Shown: in pieces, positions 1-6,671 of the stretch
Layout of the letters: every line of letters begins with the position of its first letter
How positions within the stretch are numbered: position 1 is the first letter of the stretch
Source: Tannerella sp. oral taxon 808
Lineage (GTDB): Bacteria; Bacteroidota; Bacteroidia; Bacteroidales; Tannerellaceae
Length of the DNA: 14,689 nt
NCBI GenBank assembly: GCA_002890585.1
Contig: MIQB01000053.1
Location: forward strand, 1-14,689
Direction: 5' to 3'
Notes under the pieces: generated by a model
Seen by the model: the letters and a program-made list of their open reading frames with translations, nothing else
What the model was told of the DNA's origin: nothing
Database searches by the model: none
Made by a program: the position numbers and the translations under genes

Positions 1-97
1 GTTAATAAAATCAGCGTGCATAATAACCCTGATGACAGCAGGGTTAATAAAATCAGCGTGCATAATAACCCTGATGACAGCAGGGTTAATAAAATCA
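1..97. repeat. 42-bp tandem repeat, at least 2.3 copies
   Basis: Units begin at 1, 43 and 85, giving an exact 42-bp period. The first two copies are essentially identical and the third breaks off after about 13 bases. Each unit junction carries a perfect 8-bp inverted repeat, TAACCCTG - 7 nt - CAGGGTTA (24-31/39-46 and again 66-73/81-88), so each copy could form a small hairpin. The array touches the left edge of the window and may extend further. It lies upstream of the yfhO promoter and has no coding potential that I can see. Confidence 0.9.
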
Positions 98-154
98 ACC
101 CAAAACACCCTCCCGACGCCTCTGCGCACGCCCAATCCGTCATCGTTTTTTCTC

Positions 155-162
155 TACGTTTG
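155..162 (+). promoter_or_regulatory. Bacteroidetes -7 box for yfhO
   Basis: TACGTTTG matches the TAnnTTTG consensus used by the Bacteroidetes primary sigma factor. It ends 26 nt before the yfhO ATG, so transcription would start near 169 with a leader of about 20 nt. No clear -33 element is visible. Confidence 0.6.
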
Positions 163-188
163 CGCCCCAAAACCAATTAAATAGATAT

Positions 189-2627
189 ATGAATGAGGCA
201 ATTAAGAAGGGATGGCCGCACGCCGTAGCGGTCGTTCTGTTTTTCGTGCTGGCCGCGGTCTACTTCGCGCCCGAGCTGTTCGACGGCAAGGGCTTAGTGC
301 AAGGCGACGTAAACAGCGCGATGGGTTGGGGTAAAGACATCACCGACCATTATCTCAAGACGGGCGAGCACGCCCACTGGTCGGCCCGCATGTTCGGCGG
401 CATGCCGCATAACTACACGAATAGCGCGCCGATGGTGAACATCTTCGATTACATCGGGCGCGGGCTGAACTACGTGCTGCCCGGCAACGCGCTGCTCGTC
501 TTCCTCTACCTCGTCGGGTTCTACATCTTCATGATCGCGCTCGGTTGCCGGCCAGCGCTGAGCGCCATCGGCGCCGTGGCCTACGCCTTCGCGTCGTACA
601 ACCTGATCATCATCGAGGCGGGGCACGTCAACAAATGCCTCGTCATGGCCACGATGGCGCCCATCCTCGGCGGCGTCATCCTCTGTTACCGCAAGAAATA
701 CCTCTGGGGCAGCATCGTCACGCTGCTCTTCACCGGCCTGAACGTCCTCTGGAGCCACCAGCAGATCAGCTATTACCTATTAATAATGATGCTCATCCTG
801 GCCCTCACCTACCTCGTCTTCGCGATACGCAACCACACGTTAGGCGACTTCTTCAAGTCGTCCGCCGTGCTGGCCGTCGTCGGCGCGTTGGCCGTGGCGC
901 CCGCCGCGGGGCAGCTGATCAGTTCGGCCGATTACGTCAAGGACTCGATGCGCGGCGGTGCCGTACTCAAGTCCAACGCCGAGGGCGCCAAAGAGAGCTC
1001 GGGCTTAGAGATCGACTATGCCTACATGTGGAGCTACGGCCGCGGCGAGACGATGACGCTGCTCATCCCCAACTTCTACGGCTCGGATTCGCACCACAAC
1101 ATCGGCACCGACTCGCACACCTACTCGTTCTTCTCCTCCCATGGCCAGGGCGAGCAGGGGCGTCAGTTCACGCGTTATGCGCCGATGTACTGGGGCGACC
1201 AGCCCTTCACGAGCGGCCCGGTCTACGTCGGCGCCATCATCTGCTTCCTCTTCGTGCTGGGGCTGATGATCGTCAAAGGGCCGGAGCGGTGGTGGCTGCT
1301 GGCCGTGACCGTTGTCTCCGTCATCCTTTCGTGGGGTAAGAACGCAGGCATCAACGAGTTCTTCTTCTATCACCTACCGCTCTACAACAAGTTCCGCACC
1401 CCGTCTATGGCGCTCGTCATCGCCGAGGTGTCGATGGCTGCACTGGCCATCTTGGCCATCAAGCAGATACTCGAAGCGGAAGACAAGCGGAAGCTGCTGC
1501 GCCCGCTCTACATCGCCTTCGGCATCACCGGCGGACTCTGCCTGCTGTACGCCCTTCTCGGCGGTGGACTGATGAGCTTCACGGGCGAGGCCGATAAGCA
1601 ATTCCAGCAATACCCCGACCTGCTGATGGCGCTCGTGGCCGACCGTCAATCGATGCTCTCGGCTGACGCATGGCGTTCGTTTGGCTTCATCGCCGCGGCC
1701 GCCGCGCTGCTGTGGATCTACGTCAAGAAGCCGTTTAATGCCACCTACGTGGCGGCCGTCTTGGGCGTGCTCGTCTTCGCCGACCTCTGGGCGGTGGATA
1801 AACGCTTTTTGAACTACGAAGACTTCGTGCCGCAGAAGCAGGCCCGCGCGATTGTGCCCACGGAGGCCGATAAGCAGATCCTGCAAGACAAAGACCCGAA
1901 CTACCGCGTGCTGAACCTCACGAAGAGCACCTTCAACGAGTCCGAGACGTCGTACTTCCACAAGTCCATCGGCGGTTACAGCCCCGCCAAGCTGCGCCGC
2001 TATCAAGACATCATCGATTATCATTTCGGATCAAAGGGCATCAACCCAAACGTGCTGAACATGCTCAACACACGCTACGTGATCGTCCCCACCGACCAGG
2101 GGCCGCAGATGCAACGCAATCCCAACGCGCCGGGTTGCGTCTGGTTCGTCGATGAGATTCGCTGGGTCGACTCGCCCGACGCTGAGATCGTCGCCCTCAA
2201 CGACTTCAACCCTGTGCGCACGGCCGTCATCGACAAGATGTGGCAGCCCGACCTCCCCTCGTGGCAACAACTCGTGCAGCCATCGCCCGACAGCACGGCC
2301 ACGATCCGCCTGACGGATTATCCTGCACCGGATCACCTCGTCTACGAGAGCCAAAGCACACGTCCGCGCCTGGCCGTCTTCTCCGAAGTCTTCTACAAGA
2401 CGTGGCACGCCTACATCGACGGCAAGGAAGCCAAGCCCGTGCGCGTGGACTACATCCTGCGCGGACTGGAGATCCCCGCGGGCGCACACCGGATCGAGTT
2501 CCGCTGCGTGGACGACGTCTACCTGCGCAGCGCACGCATCTCGCTCATTGCGTCGATCGTCGTCGGGTGCATCTTCCTTGTGTTGATCGGGCTGGCCGTG
2601 CGCAGCGCAGTGGTGCAGAAGCGCTGA
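189..2627 (+). CDS. YfhO family integral membrane protein
   Basis: This 812-residue polytopic inner-membrane protein matches the long Bacteroidetes YfhO family, which has a GT-C glycosyltransferase-like architecture. A first membrane helix at about residues 11-27 is followed by an extracytoplasmic loop with an acidic motif (QGD around 38-40), typical of GT-C folds. Many hydrophobic helices follow through about residue 540, with the family-typical GHVNK segment near 145-150. A soluble region with YRVLNL and a GGYSPAK motif comes next, and a final helix lies near 785-804. Its biochemical role in Bacteroidota is not established; in Firmicutes, YfhO takes part in glycosylating cell-surface polymers. 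The ATG at 189 is supported by a -7 box 26 nt upstream. The gene is single, with a strong terminator 31 nt after its stop. Confidence 0.9.
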   Translation: MNEAIKKGWPHAVAVVLFFVLAAVYFAPELFDGKGLVQGDVNSAMGWGKDITDHYLKTGEHAHWSARMFGGMPHNYTNSAPMVNIFDYIGRGLNYVLPGNALLVFLYLVGFYIFMIALGCRPALSAIGAVAYAFASYNLIIIEAGHVNKCLVMATMAPILGGVILCYRKKYLWGSIVTLLFTGLNVLWSHQQISYYLLIMMLILALTYLVFAIRNHTLGDFFKSSAVLAVVGALAVAPAAGQLISSADYVKDSMRGGAVLKSNAEGAKESSGLEIDYAYMWSYGRGETMTLLIPNFYGSDSHHNIGTDSHTYSFFSSHGQGEQGRQFTRYAPMYWGDQPFTSGPVYVGAIICFLFVLGLMIVKGPERWWLLAVTVVSVILSWGKNAGINEFFFYHLPLYNKFRTPSMALVIAEVSMAALAILAIKQILEAEDKRKLLRPLYIAFGITGGLCLLYALLGGGLMSFTGEADKQFQQYPDLLMALVADRQSMLSADAWRSFGFIAAAAALLWIYVKKPFNATYVAAVLGVLVFADLWAVDKRFLNYEDFVPQKQARAIVPTEADKQILQDKDPNYRVLNLTKSTFNESETSYFHKSIGGYSPAKLRRYQDIIDYHFGSKGINPNVLNMLNTRYVIVPTDQGPQMQRNPNAPGCVWFVDEIRWVDSPDAEIVALNDFNPVRTAVIDKMWQPDLPSWQQLVQPSPDSTATIRLTDYPAPDHLVYESQSTRPRLAVFSEVFYKTWHAYIDGKEAKPVRVDYILRGLEIPAGAHRIEFRCVDDVYLRSARISLIASIVVGCIFLVLIGLAVRSAVVQKR

Positions 2628-2658
2628 TGCCCTGGCTTCACACAGCCCCTCTCCATAT

Positions 2659-2718
2659 AAACAGTCCTGCCGGGCAAACGGGAATCAGTGTTCCCATTCG
2701 TCCGGCAGGACTGTTTTT
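2659..2718 (+). terminator. Intrinsic terminator of yfhO
   Basis: A perfect 15-bp inverted repeat (AAACAGTCCTGCCGG at 2659-2673, complement at 2702-2716) is followed by a T tract (TTTTT, 2714-2718). The 28-nt loop contains a second small stem (GGGAA/TTCCC). It lies just downstream of yfhO. The A tract on the left arm could also let it work for minus-strand transcripts coming from the HIT gene. Confidence 0.88.
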
Positions 2719-2795
2719 AGTTACCAGTTACGAGTTACAGGTTACCAGTTACGGGTTACCAAATGCTTGTAACTGGTAACTCGTCACTCGTAACT
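2719..2795. repeat. 7-bp short tandem repeat with inverted halves
   Basis: Six consecutive heptamers of the form RGTTACN (AGTTACC, AGTTACG, AGTTACA, GGTTACC, AGTTACG, GGTTACC; 2719-2760) are followed by a 7-nt spacer and four reverse-complement heptamers (TGTAACT, GGTAACT, CGTCACT, CGTAACT; 2768-2795). The whole element can fold into a long hairpin. It fills the gap between the yfhO terminator and the stop codon of the convergent HIT gene, ending one base from that stop. Confidence 0.9.
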
Positions 2796-2796
2796 C

Positions 2797-3189
2797 TCAT
2801 AAGTGCGCGCGGATGGCGGCGGCGGTGGCGGCCAACTCATCGGCTGTAAGCGATCCCTTGGGGCGATCGAAATACATATCCGACTCGCGCGTGATAGGAA
2901 CCAAGTGGATGTGCGCGTGGGGCACCTCCAGCCCGATCACGGTCACGCCGATGCGTTTGCAGGGGATGGCTTGCTCTTGGGCCCGGGCGATGCGTTTGGC
3001 GAAGGCCATCATGCGGCCCAGCTTGGCATCGTCGATGTCGAAGAGGTAGTCCACCTCCTCCTTGGGGATGACGAGCGTGTGGCCCGTGGCTACGGGGTTG
3101 ATGTCGAGAAAGGCGAAGAACTCGCTGTCCTCCGCGATCTTGTGGCAGGGGATCTCGCCCGCCACGATTCTGCTGAAAATGGTTGCCAT
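2797..3189 (-). CDS. HIT family nucleotide hydrolase (HinT-like)
   Basis: This 130-residue protein has the full length of a HinT-type histidine-triad protein. The catalytic triad motif is visible as PHAHIHLVP, with H91, H93 and H95. The N-terminal ATIFSRIVAGEIPCHK and the NPVATGHTLVIPK segment are also family signatures. Such proteins are cytosolic dimeric purine nucleoside phosphoramidases that hydrolyse aminoacyl- or lysyl-AMP-type adducts; the in vivo substrate here is unknown. It starts 12 nt after the greA stop on the same strand, so the two are probably cotranscribed from the greA promoter. Its stop lies directly beside a 7-bp repeat element. Confidence 0.95.
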   Translation of the reverse strand: MATIFSRIVAGEIPCHKIAEDSEFFAFLDINPVATGHTLVIPKEEVDYLFDIDDAKLGRMMAFAKRIARAQEQAIPCKRIGVTVIGLEVPHAHIHLVPITRESDMYFDRPKGSLTADELAATAAAIRAHL

Positions 3190-3201
3190 GATGTGTACTG
3201 T

Positions 3202-3672
3202 TTAGATGGATATCTCCATGATTTCAAACTTGAGGATGCCTGAGGGCACCTTGATCTCGGCCACGTCGCCCACCTTCCGGCCCATCAGCCCCTGCGCGAT
3301 GGGGGTGCTGATGGCGATTTTGTTCTCCTTCAGGTTCGCCTCCGAGTCGGAGACGAGCGTGTAGGTCATCACGGCGCCGTTTGCGAGGTTTTTGAGTTTC
3401 ACCTTGTTCAGGATCTGCACCACGTCGGTCTTGATCTGTGTCTCATCGATTAGTCGGGCGTTGGCGATGAGGCCTTTCAGCTGGGCGATCTTGCTTTCGA
3501 GGATGCCCTGCGCCTCTTTGGCGGCATCATACTCGGCATTTTCCGAGAGGTCGCCCTTGTCGCGTGCCTCCGCGATCTGCGCAGAGATCTCGGGTCGCTT
3601 CACGCTCTCCATGTAATTGATCTCGGCCAGGATCTTGTTGTAGCCTTCTTCTGTCATATACGTTACAGCCAT
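3202..3672 (-). CDS. greA: Transcription elongation factor GreA
   Basis: At 156 residues this is a normal-length GreA. The N-terminal coiled-coil hairpin carries the tip motif GDLSENAEYDAAKE with the acidic residues D41 and E44. These enter the RNA polymerase secondary channel and stimulate cleavage of backtracked RNA. The C-terminal FKBP-like domain includes the TPIAQGLMGRKVGD segment and ends in FEIMEISI. The ATG at 3672 is supported by a clear Shine-Dalgarno site, AAGGAG at 3686-3681 with an 8-nt spacer, which is unusual in this window. The leader is about 120 nt long and contains a terminator-like hairpin (3772-3729). The HIT gene follows 12 nt downstream. Confidence 0.97.
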   Translation of the reverse strand: MAVTYMTEEGYNKILAEINYMESVKRPEISAQIAEARDKGDLSENAEYDAAKEAQGILESKIAQLKGLIANARLIDETQIKTDVVQILNKVKLKNLANGAVMTYTLVSDSEANLKENKIAISTPIAQGLMGRKVGDVAEIKVPSGILKFEIMEISI

Positions 3673-3680
3673 ACTTTCTT

Positions 3681-3686
3681 CTCCTT
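3681..3686 (-). promoter_or_regulatory. Shine-Dalgarno site of greA
   Basis: AAGGAG, read on the minus strand, lies 8 nt before the greA ATG. It fixes that start codon and is the most convincing ribosome binding site in the window. Confidence 0.75.
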
Positions 3687-3728
3687 CTTTTCTTAGTTGG
3701 GTTTATGATTCATCGTTTTATTCATTAC

Positions 3729-3772
3729 AAAAAAAGAATCCCGGCCGAGGCGCGTTGTGCCGGCCGGAATCC
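3729..3772 (-). terminator. Terminator-like hairpin in the greA leader
   Basis: The arms 3736-3748 and 3760-3772 form a 13-pair stem, followed on the minus strand by seven U residues (A tract 3729-3735). Three positions that would be A-C mismatches in plus-strand RNA become G-U wobbles in minus-strand RNA, so the hairpin is built for minus-strand transcripts. It could end transcripts from the CMD-cupin gene upstream. It also lies between a strong -7 box (3806-3799) and the greA start, so it may attenuate greA. Confidence 0.8.
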
Positions 3773-3798
3773 TTTTGTCATTCAAAATCTTTCGGGGG

Positions 3799-3806
3799 CA
3801 AAGATA
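3799..3806 (-). promoter_or_regulatory. Bacteroidetes -7 box upstream of greA
   Basis: TATCTTTG followed by C, read on the minus strand, is an exact TAnnTTTG match. Transcription would start near 3792, giving a greA leader of about 120 nt that includes the hairpin at 3772-3729. No equally good -7 box is visible between the hairpin and the greA start. Confidence 0.6.
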
Positions 3807-3850
3807 GGGTGATAATCGAGCTGCCACCTGCCCTCCGACTGATGTTTTAT

Positions 3851-5017
3851 TCAGGGCAATTTGTCGTACTCCTCGTCGGTCACCGGCTCACACCACTCGT
3901 TGCTTGCGCCGTCCACAGGGATGGAGAAGGCCACGTGCTGGAACCAGCTGTCGCGGGCTGCACCGTGCCAGTGCTTCACCTCGGCGGGGATGCTGACCAC
4001 GTCGCCGGCGTGCAGCTCGCGCGCAGGTTCACCCCACGCTTGATACCAGCCGCGGCCGCTGACGCAGATCAGTGTCTGACCCGTCTTGTGGTGGATGTGC
4101 CAGTTGTTGCGGCAGCGCGGCTCGAAGGTCACGTTGTGGATAGGCACACCGGCGCCCTGGCCGTCGGTGAGGGCGGCTAAGTAACTGTTGCCCGTGAAGT
4201 AGCGCGCGTAGGCCGTGTTCGGTTCGCCTTTGGGGAAGGCCGCCAGCTCAAGGGGCGCGGCCTCCGTGAAGGGCTGACCGAAAACTTCGGCCACGGCCTT
4301 GCGTGCGCGGTAGCCCTCAGCCTCGCCCACGAGCTGCTCCAGCGCATCAGGGATGGCGCGAAGGGCGCCGTCGGAGAGGCCCATGTTGCGGGCGCCGCTG
4401 ACGTGTGCTTTCAGTTGCGACTCTACGCCGTGCAGGCCGCTGAGTGCTGCGATCGTGACGAGTTCGCGCTCAGCGTGAGTCAGGTTGTTGCGGGCGAAGA
4501 TGTCGCCGAAGAGGTGGGCCTTGAGGTAGTAATCGACGGCCGGGGCGAAGGTGTAGGTGAAGTCGCGTCCGGCCAGTTGGCGCTGCATCTCGGTGCCACG
4601 TTTCAGCGCGTCGTAGTCGGCGGGCAGGGGAGCAGCGTCGGGGCCTTCGATGTCGGTGAGGCCGGCGACGCGGCGTGCCTCAAGGACGTGTTGGAGGGTG
4701 CCGAGCGCGTTCAGGCTGCGGGGAAAACCGGTGTAAGCATAGAGGTGCGAGAGCGCCTCTTTGATTTGGTTCACGGTGAGGCCATCGTCCAATCCGCGGC
4801 GGATGGCGGGGGCGAGGCGGTCGATGTCGCCTTTGGCTTCAAGGCAGGCGATGGCGGCCATGTCCTGCCATTTCTTTTCTAATACTTCGTTCATTGTTAC
4901 TGTTGAATGAGAAATTGTGGATACGGGTGCACCTTTCATTTGTTCTTGCCCACGAAGAGCTGCGGTGCACAGAAACAGCAGGCCGAGGAGGAGGGTTTGA
5001 ATCGTCTTCGTCTTCAT
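3851..5017 (-). CDS. Exported CMD-CMD-cupin fusion protein
   Basis: This is a 388-residue fusion. Residues 1-23 look like a Sec signal peptide (MKTKTIQTLLLGLLFLCTAA, then LRG). A carboxymuconolactone decarboxylase-like repeat spans about 48-115 and a second about 155-245 (HGVESQLKAHVSGARNMG). A cupin_2 barrel spans about 293-365, with a metal-binding set H307, H309, H310, Q314 and H349/H351 (WHIHHKTGQ...VKHWHG). The redox CxxC of AhpD-type members is absent from both CMD repeats, so peroxidase-partner activity is unlikely. The substrate is unknown; small aromatic or lactone compounds are a family guess. An internal start at M42 (MNEVLEKKW) would give a cytosolic form, but the preceding in-frame signal peptide favours the longer one. 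A weak -7 box lies 23 nt upstream. A 41-bp repeat array separates it from yeiH. Confidence 0.88.
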   Translation of the reverse strand: MKTKTIQTLLLGLLFLCTAALRGQEQMKGAPVSTISHSTVTMNEVLEKKWQDMAAIACLEAKGDIDRLAPAIRRGLDDGLTVNQIKEALSHLYAYTGFPRSLNALGTLQHVLEARRVAGLTDIEGPDAAPLPADYDALKRGTEMQRQLAGRDFTYTFAPAVDYYLKAHLFGDIFARNNLTHAERELVTIAALSGLHGVESQLKAHVSGARNMGLSDGALRAIPDALEQLVGEAEGYRARKAVAEVFGQPFTEAAPLELAAFPKGEPNTAYARYFTGNSYLAALTDGQGAGVPIHNVTFEPRCRNNWHIHHKTGQTLICVSGRGWYQAWGEPARELHAGDVVSIPAEVKHWHGAARDSWFQHVAFSIPVDGASNEWCEPVTDEEYDKLP

Positions 5018-5040
5018 CTCTTCCTATGATTTATGGGGGA

Positions 5041-5048
5041 CAAAGTTG
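5041..5048 (-). promoter_or_regulatory. Weak -7 box for the CMD-cupin gene
   Basis: CAACTTTG on the minus strand matches TAnnTTTG at all but the first base and ends 23 nt before the ATG at 5017. The spacing resembles the other promoters in the window. It lies just downstream of the 41-bp array, which would occupy the region from about -50 upward. Confidence 0.4.
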
Positions 5049-5088
5049 CGTCCGGGATTCAGACTTGCAGGAAGGTGAAAGAATCGTC

Positions 5089-5641
5089 GTCACGCGGCGT
5101 GAAACGGGGAAAATTCCCGAAAAAGCCTCGGCACGTGGCGTGAAACGAGGAAAATTCTTGAAAAAGCGTCGGCACGTGGCGTGACGGAAGGAAAATTCTC
5201 GAAAAGACGCTGGCACGTGGCGTGACGGGGTGGAAATTCTCATTTGCTGGTCGGCACGCGGCGTGACGGAAGGAAAATTCTCGAAAATGCACCGGCACGT
5301 GGCGTGACGGAAGGAAAATCCTCGAAAATGCATCGGCACGTGGCGTGACGGGGTGGAAATTCTCATTTGCTGGTCGGCACGCGGCGTGACGGAAGGAAAA
5401 TTCTCGAAAATGCACCGGCACGTGGCGTGACGGAAGGAAAATCCTCGAAAATGCATCGGCACGTGGCGTGACGGGGTGGAAATTCTCATTTGCTGGTCGG
5501 CACGCGGCGTGACGGAAGGAAAATTCTCGAAAATGCACCGGCACGTGGCGTGACGGAAGGAAAATCCTCGAAAATGCATCGGCACGTGGCGTGACGGGGC
5601 GGAAATTCTCGAAAATACGTCGACACGCGGCGTGACGAGGG
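5089..5641. repeat. 41-bp tandem repeat array with 123-bp higher-order repeat
   Basis: Thirteen full 41-bp units start at 5089, 5130, 5171, 5212, 5253, 5294, 5335, 5376, 5417, 5458, 5499, 5540 and 5581, with a partial unit at 5622. Each starts with a dyad core (GGCACGTGGCGTG or GGCACGCGGCGTG), followed by GACGG and an A/T-rich GGAAAATTCTCGAAAA-type tail. Three tail variants (A, B, C) recur in order, forming a 123-bp higher-order unit present three times (5253-5375, 5376-5498, 5499-5621). Outer units are more diverged than inner ones. The array starts directly at the yeiH stop codon and ends about 40 bp before the likely CMD-cupin promoter. It holds no gene that I would support. Confidence 0.95.
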
Positions 5642-6583
5642 TCAATAATAGAAGTACACGAAGGCCAGGCTGATGGCGCCGATGAAGAGCCACAGCGTGA
5701 TGCCCTGCATGAAGGGGCGGACGCCGACGGTGCGCAGCGTGGCGCGCGAGAGTCCGGCGCCGATGAAGAAGAGCGTCAGCGTGAGGCTCTGTCGGGCGAC
5801 GCGCACGATGGTCGAGCCCACCTCCGCGGGGATGCCCAAGTAGGTATTGGCCGTCATGGCCAGCACGAAGAAGAGGATGAACCAGGGGATCGAGATGCGC
5901 TCGTTGCGGGCGTGGAAGTGGAAGGCGGTGTAGAGCGAAAGGGGGATGATCCACAGCGCGCGGGTGAGCTTCACGGTCGTGGCGATGCGCAGCGCCTCGT
6001 CGCCGTAGGCCGCGCCGGCACCGACTACGGAGCTGGTGTCGTGGATCGCGATGGCGGCCCAGGTGCCGAACTGCTGCTGGGTGAGCCCGAGCAGGTGGCC
6101 TAACGGTGGGAAGAGGAAGAGGGCAACGGCGTTGAGCACAAACACGGTGGCCAGTGAGACGGACATCTGCGCTTCGTCGGCCTTAGCGATAGGTCCGGTG
6201 GCGGCGATGGCGCTACCGCCGCAGATGGCCGTGCCGCTGGAGATGAGGTAGGCCGTCTTGCGATCGACGTGGATCAGTCGGCCGATGAGGATGCCGACGG
6301 CCATCACGCCCACGACCGAGAAGATGGTGAAGACGATGCCGTCCGCCCCGGCCCGGAGCGACTCGTTGAGGTTCATGCCGAAGCCGAGACCTACGACGGA
6401 GACTTGCAGCAGGTAACGCGACGCGCGGCGATTGAACAGGGGGAAGGGTGATCCGAGAAAGAAGGCGAAGACGAGTCCGGCGAAGAGCGCCACGGGAGGC
6501 GTCACCCACGGCGTGAGGCAGAGGAAGGCGATGAAGATGTAGACGTACCCGGCATAGCGGGCTTTAGAATCAGTTGATTTCAT
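5642..6583 (-). CDS. yeiH: YeiH/YadS family putative sulfate exporter
   Basis: This 313-residue polytopic membrane protein belongs to the YeiH (conserved hypothetical 698) family, annotated as putative sulfate exporters; transport has not been shown for most members. Diagnostic segments are GLGFGMNLNE (65-74), GTAICGGSAIAA (117-128) and HDTSSVVGAG (181-190), with about ten hydrophobic helices. An in-frame TTG at 6616 would add 11 residues. I chose the ATG at 6583 because it gives the usual N-terminus and leaves a -7 box (TACTTTTG, 6621-6614) about 30 nt upstream. The stop codon directly abuts the 41-bp array. The gene is divergent from asnA, and their promoters lie back to back. Confidence 0.92.
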   Translation of the reverse strand: MKSTDSKARYAGYVYIFIAFLCLTPWVTPPVALFAGLVFAFFLGSPFPLFNRRASRYLLQVSVVGLGFGMNLNESLRAGADGIVFTIFSVVGVMAVGILIGRLIHVDRKTAYLISSGTAICGGSAIAATGPIAKADEAQMSVSLATVFVLNAVALFLFPPLGHLLGLTQQQFGTWAAIAIHDTSSVVGAGAAYGDEALRIATTVKLTRALWIIPLSLYTAFHFHARNERISIPWFILFFVLAMTANTYLGIPAEVGSTIVRVARQSLTLTLFFIGAGLSRATLRTVGVRPFMQGITLWLFIGAISLAFVYFYY

Positions 6584-6613
6584 ATGATGACTCGTAGATG
6601 ATAATAACGCGGC

Positions 6614-6621
6614 CAAAAGTA
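6614..6621 (-). promoter_or_regulatory. -7 box of the yeiH promoter
   Basis: TACTTTTG, read on the minus strand, matches TAnnTTTG and lies 30 nt before the chosen yeiH ATG. Its upstream half overlaps the asnA promoter on the other strand. Confidence 0.55.
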
Positions 6622-6635
6622 GACCATCACCCCTT

Positions 6636-6643
6636 TACCTTTG
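6636..6643 (+). promoter_or_regulatory. -7 box of the asnA promoter
   Basis: TACCTTTG followed by C matches TAnnTTTG and ends 28 nt before the asnA ATG. The yeiH -7 box on the opposite strand ends only 14 bp away, so the -33 region of each promoter falls on the -7 region of the other. Confidence 0.62.
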
Positions 6644-6671
6644 CGCGCGTTCATCCACACCATATATACAT

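Noticed and set aside
545..1339. 264-residue plus-strand ORF within yfhO
   Set aside because: Arginine- and histidine-rich shadow frame of a GC-rich membrane protein gene with no family resemblance.
5089..5641. CRISPR array
   Set aside because: The whole 41-bp unit is conserved; there are no unique spacers between constant repeats and no cas genes nearby. The same applies to the arrays at 1, 10366 and 14594.
5031..5954. 307-residue minus-strand ORF with 41-residue repeats, and a second repeat ORF at 5059-5544
   Set aside because: The 41-bp unit cycles through all frames every 123 bp, so open frames come from the repeat itself. Two frames are open at once, the longer overlaps the end of yeiH out of frame, and the peptides show no fold or start signal.
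6584..6616. TTG start extending YeiH by 11 residues
   Set aside because: It would place the start codon inside the proposed -7 box, and the added residues (AALLSSTSHH) do not look like a family N-terminus.
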